Assembly: GCA_964035545.1 (NCBI GenBank) | Contig: OZ037765.1 | Location: forward strand, 34,795,504 to 34,859,503 | Source: Bugula neritina | Taxonomy: Eukaryota; Bryozoa; Gymnolaemata; Cheilostomatida; Bugulidae | DNA length: 64,000 nucleotides | Direction of reading: 5' to 3' | In this document: piece by piece, positions 1 to 14,700 of the stretch | How positions within the stretch are numbered: the first letter of the stretch is position 1 | Layout: each line of letters opens with the position of its first letter | Translations under genes and position numbers: made by a program | Notes under the pieces: model-generated | The model's input: only the letters and a program-made list of their open reading frames with translations | Databases searched by the model: none | What the model was told of the DNA's origin: nothing

Positions 1-3000
1 ACAATAACTCTGGTATCATTGAGCCTTAGATACTTAACAAGAGAGCAGCTGTACCTCACTGCAACCTCTCCTGCTAAGTTCTGCTAAGGAACAGAGGCTG
101 TAGAGATTTGGAACATGTCTGTCCCAGTTCTATGAGCAACTGGTAAATATGTATACATGACTTATGGATTGCTATTAATAAAATTAGCATAACACAGAAT
201 CTAAACAGTTAATGAGACCGTGAAGACTTTGGGTTGTTCTGTTTCCGCCTCTATTCCTGTTTAGCAAATGTTAGTAATTATAAGAGTATTTTCCCTGGCA
301 TCATCTCTCCCTGGGATGCCATCTCATTGTGAATAAACAATTGTTCAACTCACTCAATCAATGACTACCTGATTGTCAATTGCACTAATTAACTGCACAC
401 ACATCACTGATGCTATTTTTAGAATCTTCATAAATAATTATAATCTTGTAGGTTTGGCTTTTCAGTATGAATGCAGTAGAAGTCAAACATACAGCAGCAC
501 ACAGCGTATTACTACACTAACTCAATGTCTTAGCTACCAGACAAATGCTTTTACAATCTACTTCCAAGTTGCGACACTTTGAGCTGACATTTGTACTGCT
601 GCTAGACGGTAGGCAGCGCAGCTACTTCCCTTCATCTGATTACATAATGCTGAAAATATCACACGTATGCTGCCAAAGGCACTAGTTTCAGACAGTGAGT
701 GCCGGCAGCTAAGATATTGTCATTCAAATATCTAGATTTGTACTTTTAAATGTAAATTTCTGACTGAGATTTCTACTGAATGCTTTTCTTGTTACAATGT
801 GCTCCTGGCTTTGCCCAATAAGTGCGGAGTTTGTGTCATCAGTTTGTGTCCTCAGCATGTTACACAACAAGTAGGGGGACTAAAGAGATGATCACCATTT
901 ACATAATGTCTTGCATATTAGTTTGTGTCATACACCCAGACACTAAGAAAGTGTTATGTAACAGCCAGTCTAAGAAGTTTTTCTGATTAGTAAAAGTTTC
1001 AATTCTGAAACTCAAACGTAGCCGTCTATAAATAGTTAGTCAGCTGCTGAATGGGTCAGTATTTAGGACTGACTTAATGTCACGGTTGAGGTAAAAGGTT
1101 TCTGCAAGTGCACGAGCAGCACTTAGGGAATTGTAGGCTATATAGTAGGCTATATTTATCATCTCTCACGAAGTTGGTAGCATTCTGTATTAGCTGATGG
1201 AAGAAAAAGTGTAACAGTTATTGGATATTGAAAGCATGCCTTTGTGAAACCATTTATTTACTAAATATAAAATCAATAGCCGAGCCATTATTTAGTTAAT
1301 TACTCATACCTCTAATAGGGGGCAGATCAATGCTACCTTCGCTATTGGTATGACTGAGATTATTTTTAGATGCTGGCTTTGCTATATTTGGACCAGGGAT
1401 TGGTGCAATAATTAATTTTGGCACATAATTAACTGCTGGACATTGTTTGTGTCTACACCATAATTATCATTCCTCGTGTTCTAAAATCTAATTTTACTGG
1501 CAATTTAGCAGCATCAAAGGTGAGCGCTAATTCTAATGGACAGCGAGGAGGGCCAGATGGGTGCTTGAGAACCCCCTTGGCATGTTTCCAACAAGCGCAA
1601 GAGTGACTTATAGCCTGAGCTCTCCTGTAAGGTGACTGCTTTCCTATCCAAGGCCTCACCTCTACTAATCAACACCATCGGTGTAGAGCCAAACTATGCA
1701 TCATAATATTTTTGTTGTTTTCAAGAAAAGAGATTAAATCTATTTAGAACTTTTTATATAAAAATGTTGAAGCATTAGAAATATTTATAGTACTTAGCTG
1801 GCTGGTTACCAAGCTGAATGTTTGCTGTGTTATTGTACCGAGGTGGTGAGGAGACTGGTAGACATACTACCTTACTACTCATCATGTACTGGCAATGGAG
1901 AAATCAACATGTTACATATTTATACAATGGAATTCAAAATGACAGCTCTTTTAAAAAACTAATTCCACTGCATGGAGCTCTTGCATTATTACCTTGCACT
2001 CATATTATTTACACATCATTAACAAAGAATAGTGAAATATGCTTTAATACCTTCACCAATATTACATACCTTTTGTACTCCTGGCAAACTGGATTCCTTG
2101 TATGCCTGCGTATAAAGCCACTATAGTTGTTTATATAGCCAGTTCTGAGAGCCAATAGTTTACTGTAAAGTTTACGACTTACTACTCCAAGTTCTCTGTG
2201 GAAACCAAATGCATCGTCCATTCATGTCACAAGACGGCAAAATAGCAGAATAAGCTAAATTGATGTCTATGAATACAACTAGGAAACTACAATTGAAAAG
2301 TTGCACCATGATTTGCTTGCTTAGCTATGTATTGTATTGTGCATTGCTTATTAGCTGTATATATATGTGTAATTGTATTGTATTTTTTTGCTTTGCTTGA
2401 AATAAATAAGAGAAATAGTGTATACGCTGAGCCTGCAAAAATGTGACTGCATGTAGTGGTGCATAAAACCATTATTTTAAGTTTAATTTTAAACAAAAAA
2501 AGTATTGTACTCATACATGTGTGTTTTTGTATAATGTACTATAAATTAAAATAGTTATTCAAACACATTTTACTAAAGCCAACAAAATAAGCAATACACA
2601 CTTTGCCAGTTAGAAACCAAACTGTTGAACAATTTTGCTTAGAAACAGCTTTATATAATTAATTTGAAGAAATGTTTAGTTTTTATGTACTTGATGTTGT
2701 CTGAAGGGTTTGAGTTGGTTGGAAACTGTTTTACCTTTATAATAGCAAATTACGTCAAAACGCAAGCCATTGGACTGGAGATGACATATTGGCGGAGTTG
2801 TCTGTGTTTTTAGTAAGTAAGCTTATTGTCGCATAAGCACACAATCTCAGCGATTAACTTTACATCATTTCTTATAATAATAAAGTTTGTTCCCACTTCG
2901 TCAGCGATGCCGCACAAAGTTATTCATTGATCTAATTTTGTAGTAATACTATATTAATAGATGATTTCACGAGTCAATTTAATGACCCAATTTTTGAATT

Positions 3001-3527
3001 TAACACGATTAAAATCTTTAAAACATTATTTACGCTTTTAGTTACTATAAACCTTTGCTGTTTTGATTTTCAGTATCAGTCTGGGTCTGCACCCTGCAGA
3101 CTCAAACTCAAACTGAGACAACAAAGTTCATTAGAAATTTTTTTATAATAATCATTATCATTTTGTAATGTTAATAAATACTAAAGAAAAATCTAACTTT
3201 ATTCAATATTTATTTTATTAACTTTAATCTTATATTGATGTTCATAATTGATTTTTATTAACATCTATTCTATAGTATTAGTTGTACATAGTGATAGTCA
3301 TATCATTACGGTTACCTATAGACAATAGACATAGTACTAGTAGTAATAGTACCACTACTACTAGTAGTAGTAGTAGACGTAGTATTAGTGATAGTAATTC
3401 TAATAGTATTACTATAACTATTAGTTACTGTTAGTAACACTAAAACTTTAAGACCAAGAGCGAGTTTAATATTAAATTTGATATTAATACTTCTTAAAGA
3501 TTTATACACAATTGAATAATACCTATA
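1..3527. other. AT-rich DNA, no gene recognised
   Basis: No open frame here looks like a conserved protein or has convincing splice boundaries. Around 1450-1660 the base composition is richer in GC and a 68-codon minus-strand frame is open, but I do not recognise it. Near 2760-2815 ATTGG boxes are followed by a GTAAGT donor-like site, so a non-coding first exon of the downstream MED16 gene is possible but unproven. Around 3300-3420 there is low-complexity TAG/TAC trinucleotide sequence. Confidence 0.5.
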
Positions 3528-3535
3528 TTAATATA

Positions 3536-3602
<67 letters not shown>
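3528..3602. repeat. (TA)n microsatellite
   Basis: About 70 bp of uninterrupted alternating TA, flanked by AT-rich unique sequence. Confidence 0.95.
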
Positions 3603-3603
<1 letters not shown>

Positions 3604-4203
3604 TTATTATTAATTATAATAATATTGGACCAAGTTCAGATTCAGATTGATTTGGAATTTGAGTATCATAATCATTCTGATTTCAATTATAATTATTTCC
3701 ATGAGAAGCAAACAAAAATTCAAATTCAAAAGCAAAATACAAATTGAAATGGCAATTTCAATGACAATGATTGGAACATTAGGCTGCATTTTAACCTGAT
3801 CTGATCTGGCTAAACTGATATTAGTTTTCAGCATAATTTGGTAAACATTTGAATTACATTGTGTTAAAACCAAAATTATAAAGTAAACACACAGTATTTA
3901 ATAATCACTTAAACTTTGGCAAATATGTTCATGCACTTGTGGTTAAATCATACACATATAATGGTAATACCAAATATCTCCTGTGATGCCAGTAGTATTT
4001 AATGAAAGTAAATTGAAGTCAATTAGTTCAGACTTTAGATGTAGTCATGGAAATTATTTAATAAAATAGTTCAATTTTTGTTCTTCAGTTGCTGAGAAAA
4101 GAGAGTAAGCTCACACATCAAGTTCAAATATTAGGATTGCTGTATAAAGTTGCCTTCAAAATGCAAGTAATTTCAGTATACAAGATTTTAACATGGCTTT
4201 TAG

Positions 4204-5399
4204 ATGGAATTGATCTCATCAATTGAGTTTAAAGACATTGAGACATTCCCTAATATTGGCGGCCGAGCTAACCTTTGCACTATATCCAAGAAAAACCTTG
4301 TTGCTTTCACGGCACCAAAATGTTACAAGTTTAAGAAAGCCGGGAATGTACACAAAGGAGACGGAAAGCAGACTAAGATCCAAGACTGGTAAGTGAGTTC
4401 CGATGAGGAAACATGGCTATGTAGTTGCTACCTCATTCATAAAGATATAAACACAAAGACATAATACAAACATAAATAGCATAGTCTTTTTCCGTCCACT
4501 TTACACTTCTGTGTCACTTGATGGTTTATACCACACCGATGCAATAGGCTGTATTCTATTCTCACTTATCTCTGCTTTGCCCTGTTTGGGTAGCGGGAAT
4601 ATTCTATATTATATATGCTATATTGTATATGTTATATTATATATGCTATGTTGTATATGTTATATTAATCATTGTATTATACTATGCTATATATATGCTA
4701 TGCTGTGTTATACTATACTATACTATATACTATACTATATACTATACTATACTATATACTATACTATATACTATATACTATATACTATACTACACATTCC
4801 AGTGATTTTGGAGACTTTGGAGGCGTGGCAGACACCCTGTTCGTGTGCCCCCTCTCCTCCCCCTGGACGGTACATGTAGTCATCCCGATGGACTCCGAGC
4901 TGAAGCAGGTGGTGTGGGACCCGTCGGGCACCAAATTGCTGACTGCTGACGCCAGCGGCCAGGTGTTCCTCTGGCAGATGCACGAGTCAGTGCTCAACAA
5001 GTGGATGTACTCCAACTTCACGAGGAGCATGTACGGCGATGACATCATCTCTCTCAAGTGGATCAACTCCACCCACCTGGTTAGCTTTTCACCGAGTCTT
5101 GCTTCTTCACGACTGTAGGGTGTATTGGTAATATTATATTACGTGTTGGTAATATTATATTATGTATCGGTAACATTATATTACGTATCGGTAACACTAT
5201 ATTAGTCATGCTACAGTTCACCATCGCGAAGGATGTGACGAAGCAGACGACTTTTGATAAGAAGTACCCGCTGGTCTGTGCGAATGCCGTCTCAGGTTCT
5301 ATCGGCAACAGATCCGTAGACACTTGGGTGGCCGTCACGTCTGCTGGTGTCGTAAGTCTGTAACTCTCCCTCTCCCTCCCTCTCCCTCCCTCTTTCTCT

Positions 5400-5453
<54 letters not shown>

Positions 5454-5461
5454 CCTCCTTC

Positions 5462-5517
<56 letters not shown>

Positions 5518-5523
5518 CCTCCT

Positions 5524-5591
<68 letters not shown>

Positions 5592-5699
5592 TCCCTCCCT
5601 CTCCCTCCCTCTTTCTCTCCCCCCCCCTCTCTCTCTCTCTCTCTCTCCCTCCCTCCTTCCCCCCCCCTCTCTCTCTCTCTCTCTCTCCCTCCCTCCTTC

Positions 5700-5783
<84 letters not shown>

Positions 5784-8700
5784 CCCCCTCTCTCCCTCCC
5801 CCCTCTCTCTTTCCTCCCCTCTTTCCCCCCTCTCCCCCTCTCTCCTTCCTCCCCTATACTAAAGGTCATTGTCTCTATGTTGAAGGTGGCGCTAGGCATA
5901 GCGCAGCAGAAGACGGAGATGGTGGTGTGGCGGACAGGGTTGGAGAGTTTTGAAGACCGGAAGCTCACTTCTGCTGACATCATGGTCGAGCCCAACGGCT
6001 CCATTCAGGTCATAACTACGACCGGCAGCACCAGAGATCCTATTCGGCAGCACAAGCTGACCGTTGAGGTAGGGTGGCGGTTGTTGTTGTTATGTTTAAC
6101 TACGTGTCATCCTATGTCATGGCTTACATCATGTAAACATCATTTTATTGAAAGTCTAACCTTTTGGGATTAGATATAAATAGAAAGTAATTAGTATAAG
6201 GACTCAATGTACTGGTTCAGGTACAGGTAACCTGTCGGTCGCTCCAACTCACTAAAATAATCAGCAACAGCATTGATAGATGAGAATTATATAAAACATC
6301 ATAGTAAGGAGGGTTTATCACCTAATAGCTGGTCTGTGTACAGTTGATTCATTACATTGTAGATTGTGTAGTTCAATGTATTAATAGCTGTTAGTAATAA
6401 GCACTGTTAGTAATAAGCACTGTTAGTAATAAGCACTGTTAGTAATAAGCACTGTTAGTGATAAGCACTGTTAGTGATAAGCACTGTTAGTGATAAGCAC
6501 TGTTAGTAATAAGCACTGTTAGTAATAAGCACTGTTAGTGATAAGCACTGTTAGTATTAAGCACAGTTAGTAATAAGCCCAGTTAGTAATAAGCACTGTT
6601 AGTGATAAGCACTGTTAGTAATAAGCACAGTTAGTAATAAGCACTGTTAGTAATAAGCACTGTTAGTAATAAGCACTGTTAGTAATAAGCACTGTTAGTA
6701 ATAAGCACAGAGGTATTTTAGTCTCTGCTAATCAATACCCACTAATCACTCACTGTACCTGCCCAATCACCTGAACTCACGACAATAGCTCCGTATAGGT
6801 AAACTTGATTCACTTTCTATATTTAGAATATCACATCCGCTACGTTCTGCACACATAATTTTGGAATTCTTACGTCCTCTTTCTCGTGTACCTGCGAGTT
6901 TGTACTCGGCTGTATTGATTGGCTGAATCATGTCCAGCAAGTAAACACAAACTCATGCTATTGTGTTTATTTACTCAGACTACACGTTCAGTGTGAAGGT
7001 CATGGGAATATATAGTATATAATATATAACATATAATATATAACATAATATATAACATATAATATATAACATATAATATATAACATATAATATATAACAT
7101 ATAACATATAATATATAACATATTATATATAATATATAACATATAATATATAACATATTATATATAACATATTATATCTTGCAGATCTCAACCAGTGGTT
7201 ACTACATACAGCCAAGCACCTGTCTCTTCTCTTCAGAATGCTCCTCCTGTTTCTTTGTTGACAAGTGCACTGACAGCGACAGCATAGTCTCCATACAGTA
7301 CCTCCACCCCCTCACCGGTCACACCGTCCTCGTAGCTCTCCATAAACCCCCTCACGCCGAGCTCCAGCAATGGACTCGCTGTGAGGAGACTCTCGGCCTC
7401 CACACCACCTTCCACGCCAACACCATCATCCCCGAGAAGAACTTCCACTGGATCAGACAGACGTCTGCGCAGCTGACTGGTCATGTGACCGCACACGCCG
7501 TCAACCCGCTACTATGTGAGCACACCAGTATGTTCCCCTTGGGTGCCGCGTTCGCTTCTGATGACATGACGCTGGGTTTTGTCTCCCGTCTCTCCCTCAG
7601 TGATGTGCAGACCGTCTCTGTCCCGAGGACTCACCCCGATGAGAGGATCGTCTCCCTTGCCTTCTCACCCAACGGCTGCGTATGCGTTGCCATGACTACC
7701 AGACTGCGTATGCTGGTGCTGAGTCGCAGCTCGCTGACTGTGGAGCATCTCAGCACGCTGCTCGAGTACGACCTGCTGACGGGACACACCTGGGAGGACG
7801 TGCTTGTCTGCTTGAAGTCAGGTGAGGTCACCGAGTCAGCGCTCAGTGCTGCCGCTAGCTCTCGGCTGCCAATACTCTCAGAGTTGTAAACCTCAGCAGT
7901 AAAGGGGGGTAAGGGGGGTAGGGCTGCTGCTGGGGAGGGGGGGGTGGGGCTGCTGCAGTTGATTTCAGTTTGATTGGAAAGTTTTCCGCTCCCTTTGAGT
8001 AGCCCGAGCTCATTCCTCTGTACTCAGTTGCAGTATGGAACTTAGGCTTTGCTATGACCATCTGCATACTGAGATACCCCTCGTTACCTCCCTTCCCTCG
8101 GGACTTCCTGTTTAGAGTTGCTGTAATTAGTCGTGACTCTGCATTACAATTAGTCTAGACCTTTGCTGGCTCATAGTCTATTTTTATACTTGGTGTCTAA
8201 AGTGCAGAATGTCGTTTCATCTGCCGTGTCTGTCTGTTTGTCTGTCTACCTGAGGTACAGCTAGGTGTCTACCTGAGGTACAGCTAGGTGTCTACCTGAG
8301 GTACAGCTAGGTGTCTACCTGAGGTACAGCTAGGTGTCTACCTGAGGTACAGCTAGGTGTCTACCTGAGGTACAGCTAGGTGTCTACCTGAGGTACAGCT
8401 AGGTGTCTACCTGAGGTACAGCTGGGTGTCTACCTGAGGTACAGCTAGGTGACAAGTCAAGATGCTACCACACAATAATCTAAATACAAATTGAGTGGAG
8501 AGATTAAGTCAAGCAGAAATGATTGGTTAAATATTATAATATATATTTATAGCAATTATGAGAGAATGGCCAATTGTTATTGACCTAACGCCCACATGAA
8601 AACTATGCCACACACTGTGTCCATTCACCTGATACATTCCAATAAAATGAGAATTGATTTCCAGGCAATTAGTTAAGATTTATTAACACAATTTGAGTTG

Positions 8701-11700
8701 CTTATCAAGTGACACATCTGTGTGACTAATAAGTGCACCATGCTGCCCCCTGGCTGCCCATTGCTGCCGACTAATTACCCCTAAATACACCCAGTGCCCC
8801 TCCCCCTCTGTTATTACAGTTAATTACTCTAGAGTTGAGTTTAGTGTTTTGTTTTGTCATTCATTAACTTCTCAGTCCAACATAACTTGTATTCAACAAA
8901 ATTCTTTCAGTGTTAGCAGCTACTGCTATTCATTGTTCAATGTATTAATTCACCAGAAAACCCTGCCACTATGTTATACATTACTTACTCTTCACTAGAA
9001 ATTGTGTTTTGATTTGATTGCTTAATGTCTGTATCTATATTCTATATAACTTTTATATAATCCATGATTTTGAGTTGACTGTTGGTGATAATCTCCCATG
9101 GCAAAGTGCACTCTTGTGTGAATTAGGGGTTGGCAACTTGGAGTCATATATTTTGATTTCTAAGACGTTGCATTAAGCTAGAAAACTGGATCCAATCTAA
9201 AAATTACTCAAGAAGGGGGTTTCTGCCCCCCCCCCACCTTCAGCTCATAAGTTGAGCGTGTGTTGATATAAACCCACATCATTATTGTTATTGTATGGTA
9301 CAATATATTATTCCAATTACTGTATTTGTGCCGCAGATATCATTTTGCTTGGGCTATGATTTTGTGGCAGATAGTACTTTATCTGTAACAGCTGTAGCTT
9401 ATTGACAATAACATTTATTGTGGCTGTCTTTGCTGCAGATAGCACTTTACAAATACTGGTATACTCTTTGCTGCAGATAGCACTTTACAAATACTGGTAT
9501 ACTCTTTGCTGCAGATAGCACTTTGATAGAAAAAGTATCGGTTGCCATGGACGCCAGTCTAGCTAAACAGCCTGCAGGTATCCAAGCTCAGTACAAAACT
9601 AAACTGGACATTTTAAAGGTTTGGAAATTATTCAGAGTTATTCCCTCTTGTTTTTTGTTGAATGTATCTCTGTTTTAATAGTATTTTATAGCTTAGCTTA
9701 GGTGTTGTGAGGCTCTTGGCTATTTACTTCTGTTTATCCCATCTCCATGGTTACTTCAGGAAATCAATCTCTTTTAAGATCTTTTATCAAGTCCTTAGTT
9801 TTACACAAAAGGCTTTCCCCTTAAAATATTTATTTTTAGTTGTGTAATTTCTTACAACATTCTTGGAACTCTGCTTTAAACTAATAAACAAGGTGTTTTT
9901 GTAAGTTATTGCAGTTAGAGGTGTCAAAATTCCTTTGTGTGTTTAGAATAGCATAGTAGGACTGCTATTGTCTGTGTGCAGTAGCCACTACCTAATCAAT
10001 TAACATTCCACTATTTGTATTTATCTACTCATGGCCTCCACAATGCAGTGGAATTCTTGGCTACCTAGCAACCACCCATACAATAACAACCCGGCATGGG
10101 GTTGCCCTTATGCCACGTGCTTTCTGTGAATCATCAGTTGAAACACTGTTGAATGCCAGCTGCTGTTAGTTCTGGTATGCTGTTAGTCATGCCTAGAGAT
10201 GCTGTCTTTCATAGTAAAAGTGATTCAGGCTACTGGTTGCTGTAAAACAACTGCAAATCTAATTATTGGAATTTACAAGTTAGACCTAGTCCGTTGAGTT
10301 GCCCTCCCATCATGGGAAATTAACGCTGCTGAAATATATTTATTAGTTTTTATCACGGAATAACTAAGGGTGTTGCCATGTGTCTCAGAATTTCAGTTAC
10401 TTTACAACAAATAATGCAGAAGTCTGCTGAGACGTTACCAGATAGGTTTAGAGTACTAATTACTCTCTACTATAGTAACTCAGCCCCCCCTCCCCCAGGC
10501 ATACTCTCTACTCATCAGTCACTGTTTCTAGTCAGTTCGCATGCTTCAGTAGTCTGCACATATACGACATCTGATTGGCTGATCCTGTGTTCTCCTCGCG
10601 TCATGTTCTTGCACTCATAATATTCTTACAGACAAAGCTTTCTGTACCAGAATCTTTGTATTAGAAAGTTTAAAATTTGCTGCAACAAGATTAGGGAGGG
10701 CCATGAGTCTGTAGAATATAGTGGTACAGTGTACAAGCTGTCAGTGGGCTTAAAGGTCTGTCCACAGTGTGGAAATCTTTAGATAAAACTGGGCAGCTCT
10801 GATTGGATGATGAGTTTAGATATTTAGAGATTCTCAGCCCAAGCACAATTCTTCTCAACACTCGCTACAAACATGACATGGCGTGTCTGAAGAGGTCTCT
10901 TTGGTCCTTCTTAGCTTTTCCACTACGTGTCCATTTTGTGATGGTTATTTTCAATAATTATGTTTTTCACCTGGAAACTCTCCAACGTGGCAGGCATTTA
11001 ACCATACAATAAAGTGCAGATGGAAAAGGGCTCTCACAGAGCTGTGTTGATTCTATCATTCTATTCACTGAATCCATTATTTCAGTTGCTATTTTCTTAG
11101 TCAGTTTCTACAACTCTCCTTACAATAGCCAGTGTTCTTGTGTTGTTTCCGTTATTTTCACTTTCAATCTCAGTATCAGACCACTTTTGAGCTTTTTAAA
11201 ATCATATTATAATCATGACTTCATTGTATGCTGCTATATCTAGAATGTTTGGAGTTGTTTTACCTCATAATTATTATTTTATTATGCTTTTAATATACAA
11301 GACGAATGGATGTATATAACTAGTAGCAACTATTACTCTGTATATAACTAGTAGTAACTATTACTCTGTGTATATCTAGTAGTAACTATTACTCTGTATA
11401 TATCTAGTAGTAACTATTACTCTGTGTATATCTAGTAGTAACTATTACTCTGTATATAACTAATAGTAACTATTACTCTGTATAGTAACTAGTAGTAACT
11501 ATTACTCTGTATATAACTATTAGTAACTATTACTCTGTATATAACTAATAGTAACTGTTACTCTGTATATAACTAGTAGTAACTATTACTCTGTATATAT
11601 CTAGTAGTAACTATTACTCTGTATATATCTAGTAGTAACTATTACTCTGTATAGTAACTAGTAGTAACTATTACTCTGTATATAACTATCAGTAACTATT

Positions 11701-14700
11701 ACTCTGTATATATCTAGTAGTAACTATTACTCTGTATATATCTAGTAGTAACTATTACTCTGTATATAACTAGTAGTAACTATTACTCTGTATATAACTA
11801 GTAGTAACTATTACTCTGTATATAACTAGTAGTAACTGTTACTCTGTATATAACTAATAGTAACTATTACTCTGTATATAACTAGTAGTAACTATTACTC
11901 TGTATATAACTAGTAGTAACTATTACTCTGTATATAACTAGTAGTAACTATTACTCTGTATATAACTAGTAGTAACTATTACTCTGTATATAACTAGTAG
12001 TAACTATTACTCTGTATATAACTAGTAGTAACTATTACTCTGTATATAACTAGTAGTAACTATTACTCTGTATATATCTAGTAGTAACTATTACTCTGTG
12101 TATAACTAGTAGTAACTATTACTCTGTGTATAACTAGTAGTAACTATTACTCTGTATATAACTAGTAGTAACTATTACTCTGTATATAACTAGTAGTAAC
12201 TATTACTCTGTATATAACTAATAGTAACTATTACTCTGTATATAACTAATAGTAACTATTACTCTGTATATAACTAGTAGTAACTATTACTCTGTATATA
12301 ACTAGTAGTAACTATTACTCTGTGTATATCTAGTAGTAACTATTACTCTGTGTATATCTAGTAGTAACTATTACTCTGTATATAACTAGTAGTAACTATT
12401 ACTCTGTATATAACTAGTAGTAACTATTACTCTGTATATAACTAATAGTAACTATTACTCTGTATATAACTAATAGTAACTATTACTCTGTATATATCTA
12501 GTAGTAACTATTACTCTGTATATAACTAGTAGTAACTATTACTCTGTATGTAACTAGTAGTAACTATTACTCTGTATATAACTAGTAGTAACTATTACTC
12601 TGTATGTAACTAGTAGTAACTATTACTCTGTATATAACTATGCTGACTCTAGGTGTATCTTGCAGATTGGAATGGCAATGGCCAGTGAGTCAACTTTGAC
12701 CTCGTGTGCTGACAGACTGACTGCTCTTCTACTTCAACATGTCAGGAACTCTTTCATGTCTATTCTATCAACTTCAGAGTATGAGGAGTGTGAACAGGTG
12801 AGTTACAGTGTCTACAGGTGAGTCTATAGGTGAGTCACAGTGTCTACAGGTGAGTCACACTGTCTACAGGTGAGTCTACAGGTGAGTCACAGTGTCTACA
12901 GGTGAGTCACACTGTATAGGTGAGTCTACAGGTGAGTCTACAGGTGAGTCACACTGTCTACAGGTAAGTCTACAGGTGAGTTACACTGTCTACAGGTGAT
13001 TCACACTGTCTACAGGTGAGTCACAGTGTCTACAGGTGAGTCACACTGTCTACAGGTGAGTTACACTGTCTACAGGTGAGTCACACTGTCTACAGGTGAG
13101 TCACACTGTCTACAGGTAGTCTGAGAGTAAACTGCCAATTTGAAGAGCATTTCCAATGTCAATACTGTAAACTTGCTGCAGAATTTATTAGAGAAGACAA
13201 CTCATAAATATGATCCAACAGCTACATATTCCCCAGTTTTGTAATTACTTTATATTCATATTGATGAGTTGAACTCAACACATCAGCGTGTAGTGGGGGA
13301 TGAATAATCTGATAACTAATAGAATTTGATTTGATATCCACTGTGAATAATAATCAACTATTACAGTACAGAAAAGATAATTATATTGAGTTAATATAAT
13401 GTAATTCCTTCATTAATTAAGTTGTAATTCTAGTAACTACAGTTTATTTTTATTATCCTTAGTAATTCAATAGACAGAAAATGAGTAATTCTCAATAATT
13501 TAATAATTCTACTGTTCTGGTTAAATGAATAACAAGTGGGGATAACTTTTAATGTTTTCTTTTTGTGCCACATCTCGTATTACTGTATAACCGTATGTAT
13601 TACAGAGTATACTATATACAGTACACTGTGCTACATATCGTATTACTGCATAATCGTATGTATTACAGAGTATACTATATACAGTACACTGTGCTACATA
13701 TCGTATTACTGTATAACCGTATGTATTACAGAGTATACTAGATACAGTACACTATGCTACATCTCGTATTACTGTATAGCTGTATGTATTACAGAGTATA
13801 CTATATACAGTACACTGTGCTACATCTCGTATTACTGTATAGCTGTATGTATTACAGAGTATACTATATACAGTACACTGTGCTACATCTCGCATTACTG
13901 TATAGCTGTATGTATTACAGAGTATACTATATACAGTACACTGTGCTACATCTCGTATTACTGTATAGCTGTATGTATTACAGAGTATACTATATACAGT
14001 ACACTGTGCTACATATCGTATTACTGTATAGCTGTATGTATTACAGAGTATACTATATACAGTACACTGTGCTACATATCGTATTACTGTATAGCTGTAT
14101 GTATTACAGAGTATACTATATACAGTACACTGTGCTACATATCGTATTACTGTATAGTCGTATGTATTACAGAGTATACTATATACAGTACACTGTGCTA
14201 CATATCGTATTACTGTATAGCTGTATGTATTACAGAGTATACTATATACAGTACACTGTGCCACATATCGTATTACTGTATAGCTGTATGTATTACAGAG
14301 TATACTATATACAGTACACTGTGCCACATATCGTATTACTGTATAGCTGTATGTATTACAGAGTGTACTATATACAGTACACTGTGCTACATATCGTATT
14401 ACTGTATAGCTGTATGTATTACAGAGTATACTATATACAGTACACTGTGCTACATCTCGTATTACTGTATAGTCGTGTGTATTACAGAGTATACTATATA
14501 CAGTACACTGTGCTACATATCGTATTACTGTATAGCTGTATGTATTACAGAGTATACTATATACAGTACACTGTGCTACATCTCGTATTACTGTATAGCT
14601 GTATGTATTACAGAGTATACTATATACAGTACACTGTGCTACATCTCGTATTACTGCATAGTCGTATGTATTACAGAGTATACTAGATACAGTACACTGT

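Noticed and set aside
5081-6004. 307- and 209-codon ORFs rich in Arg/Glu or Leu/Ser
   Set aside because: Products of the (CT)n tract in MED16 intron 3.
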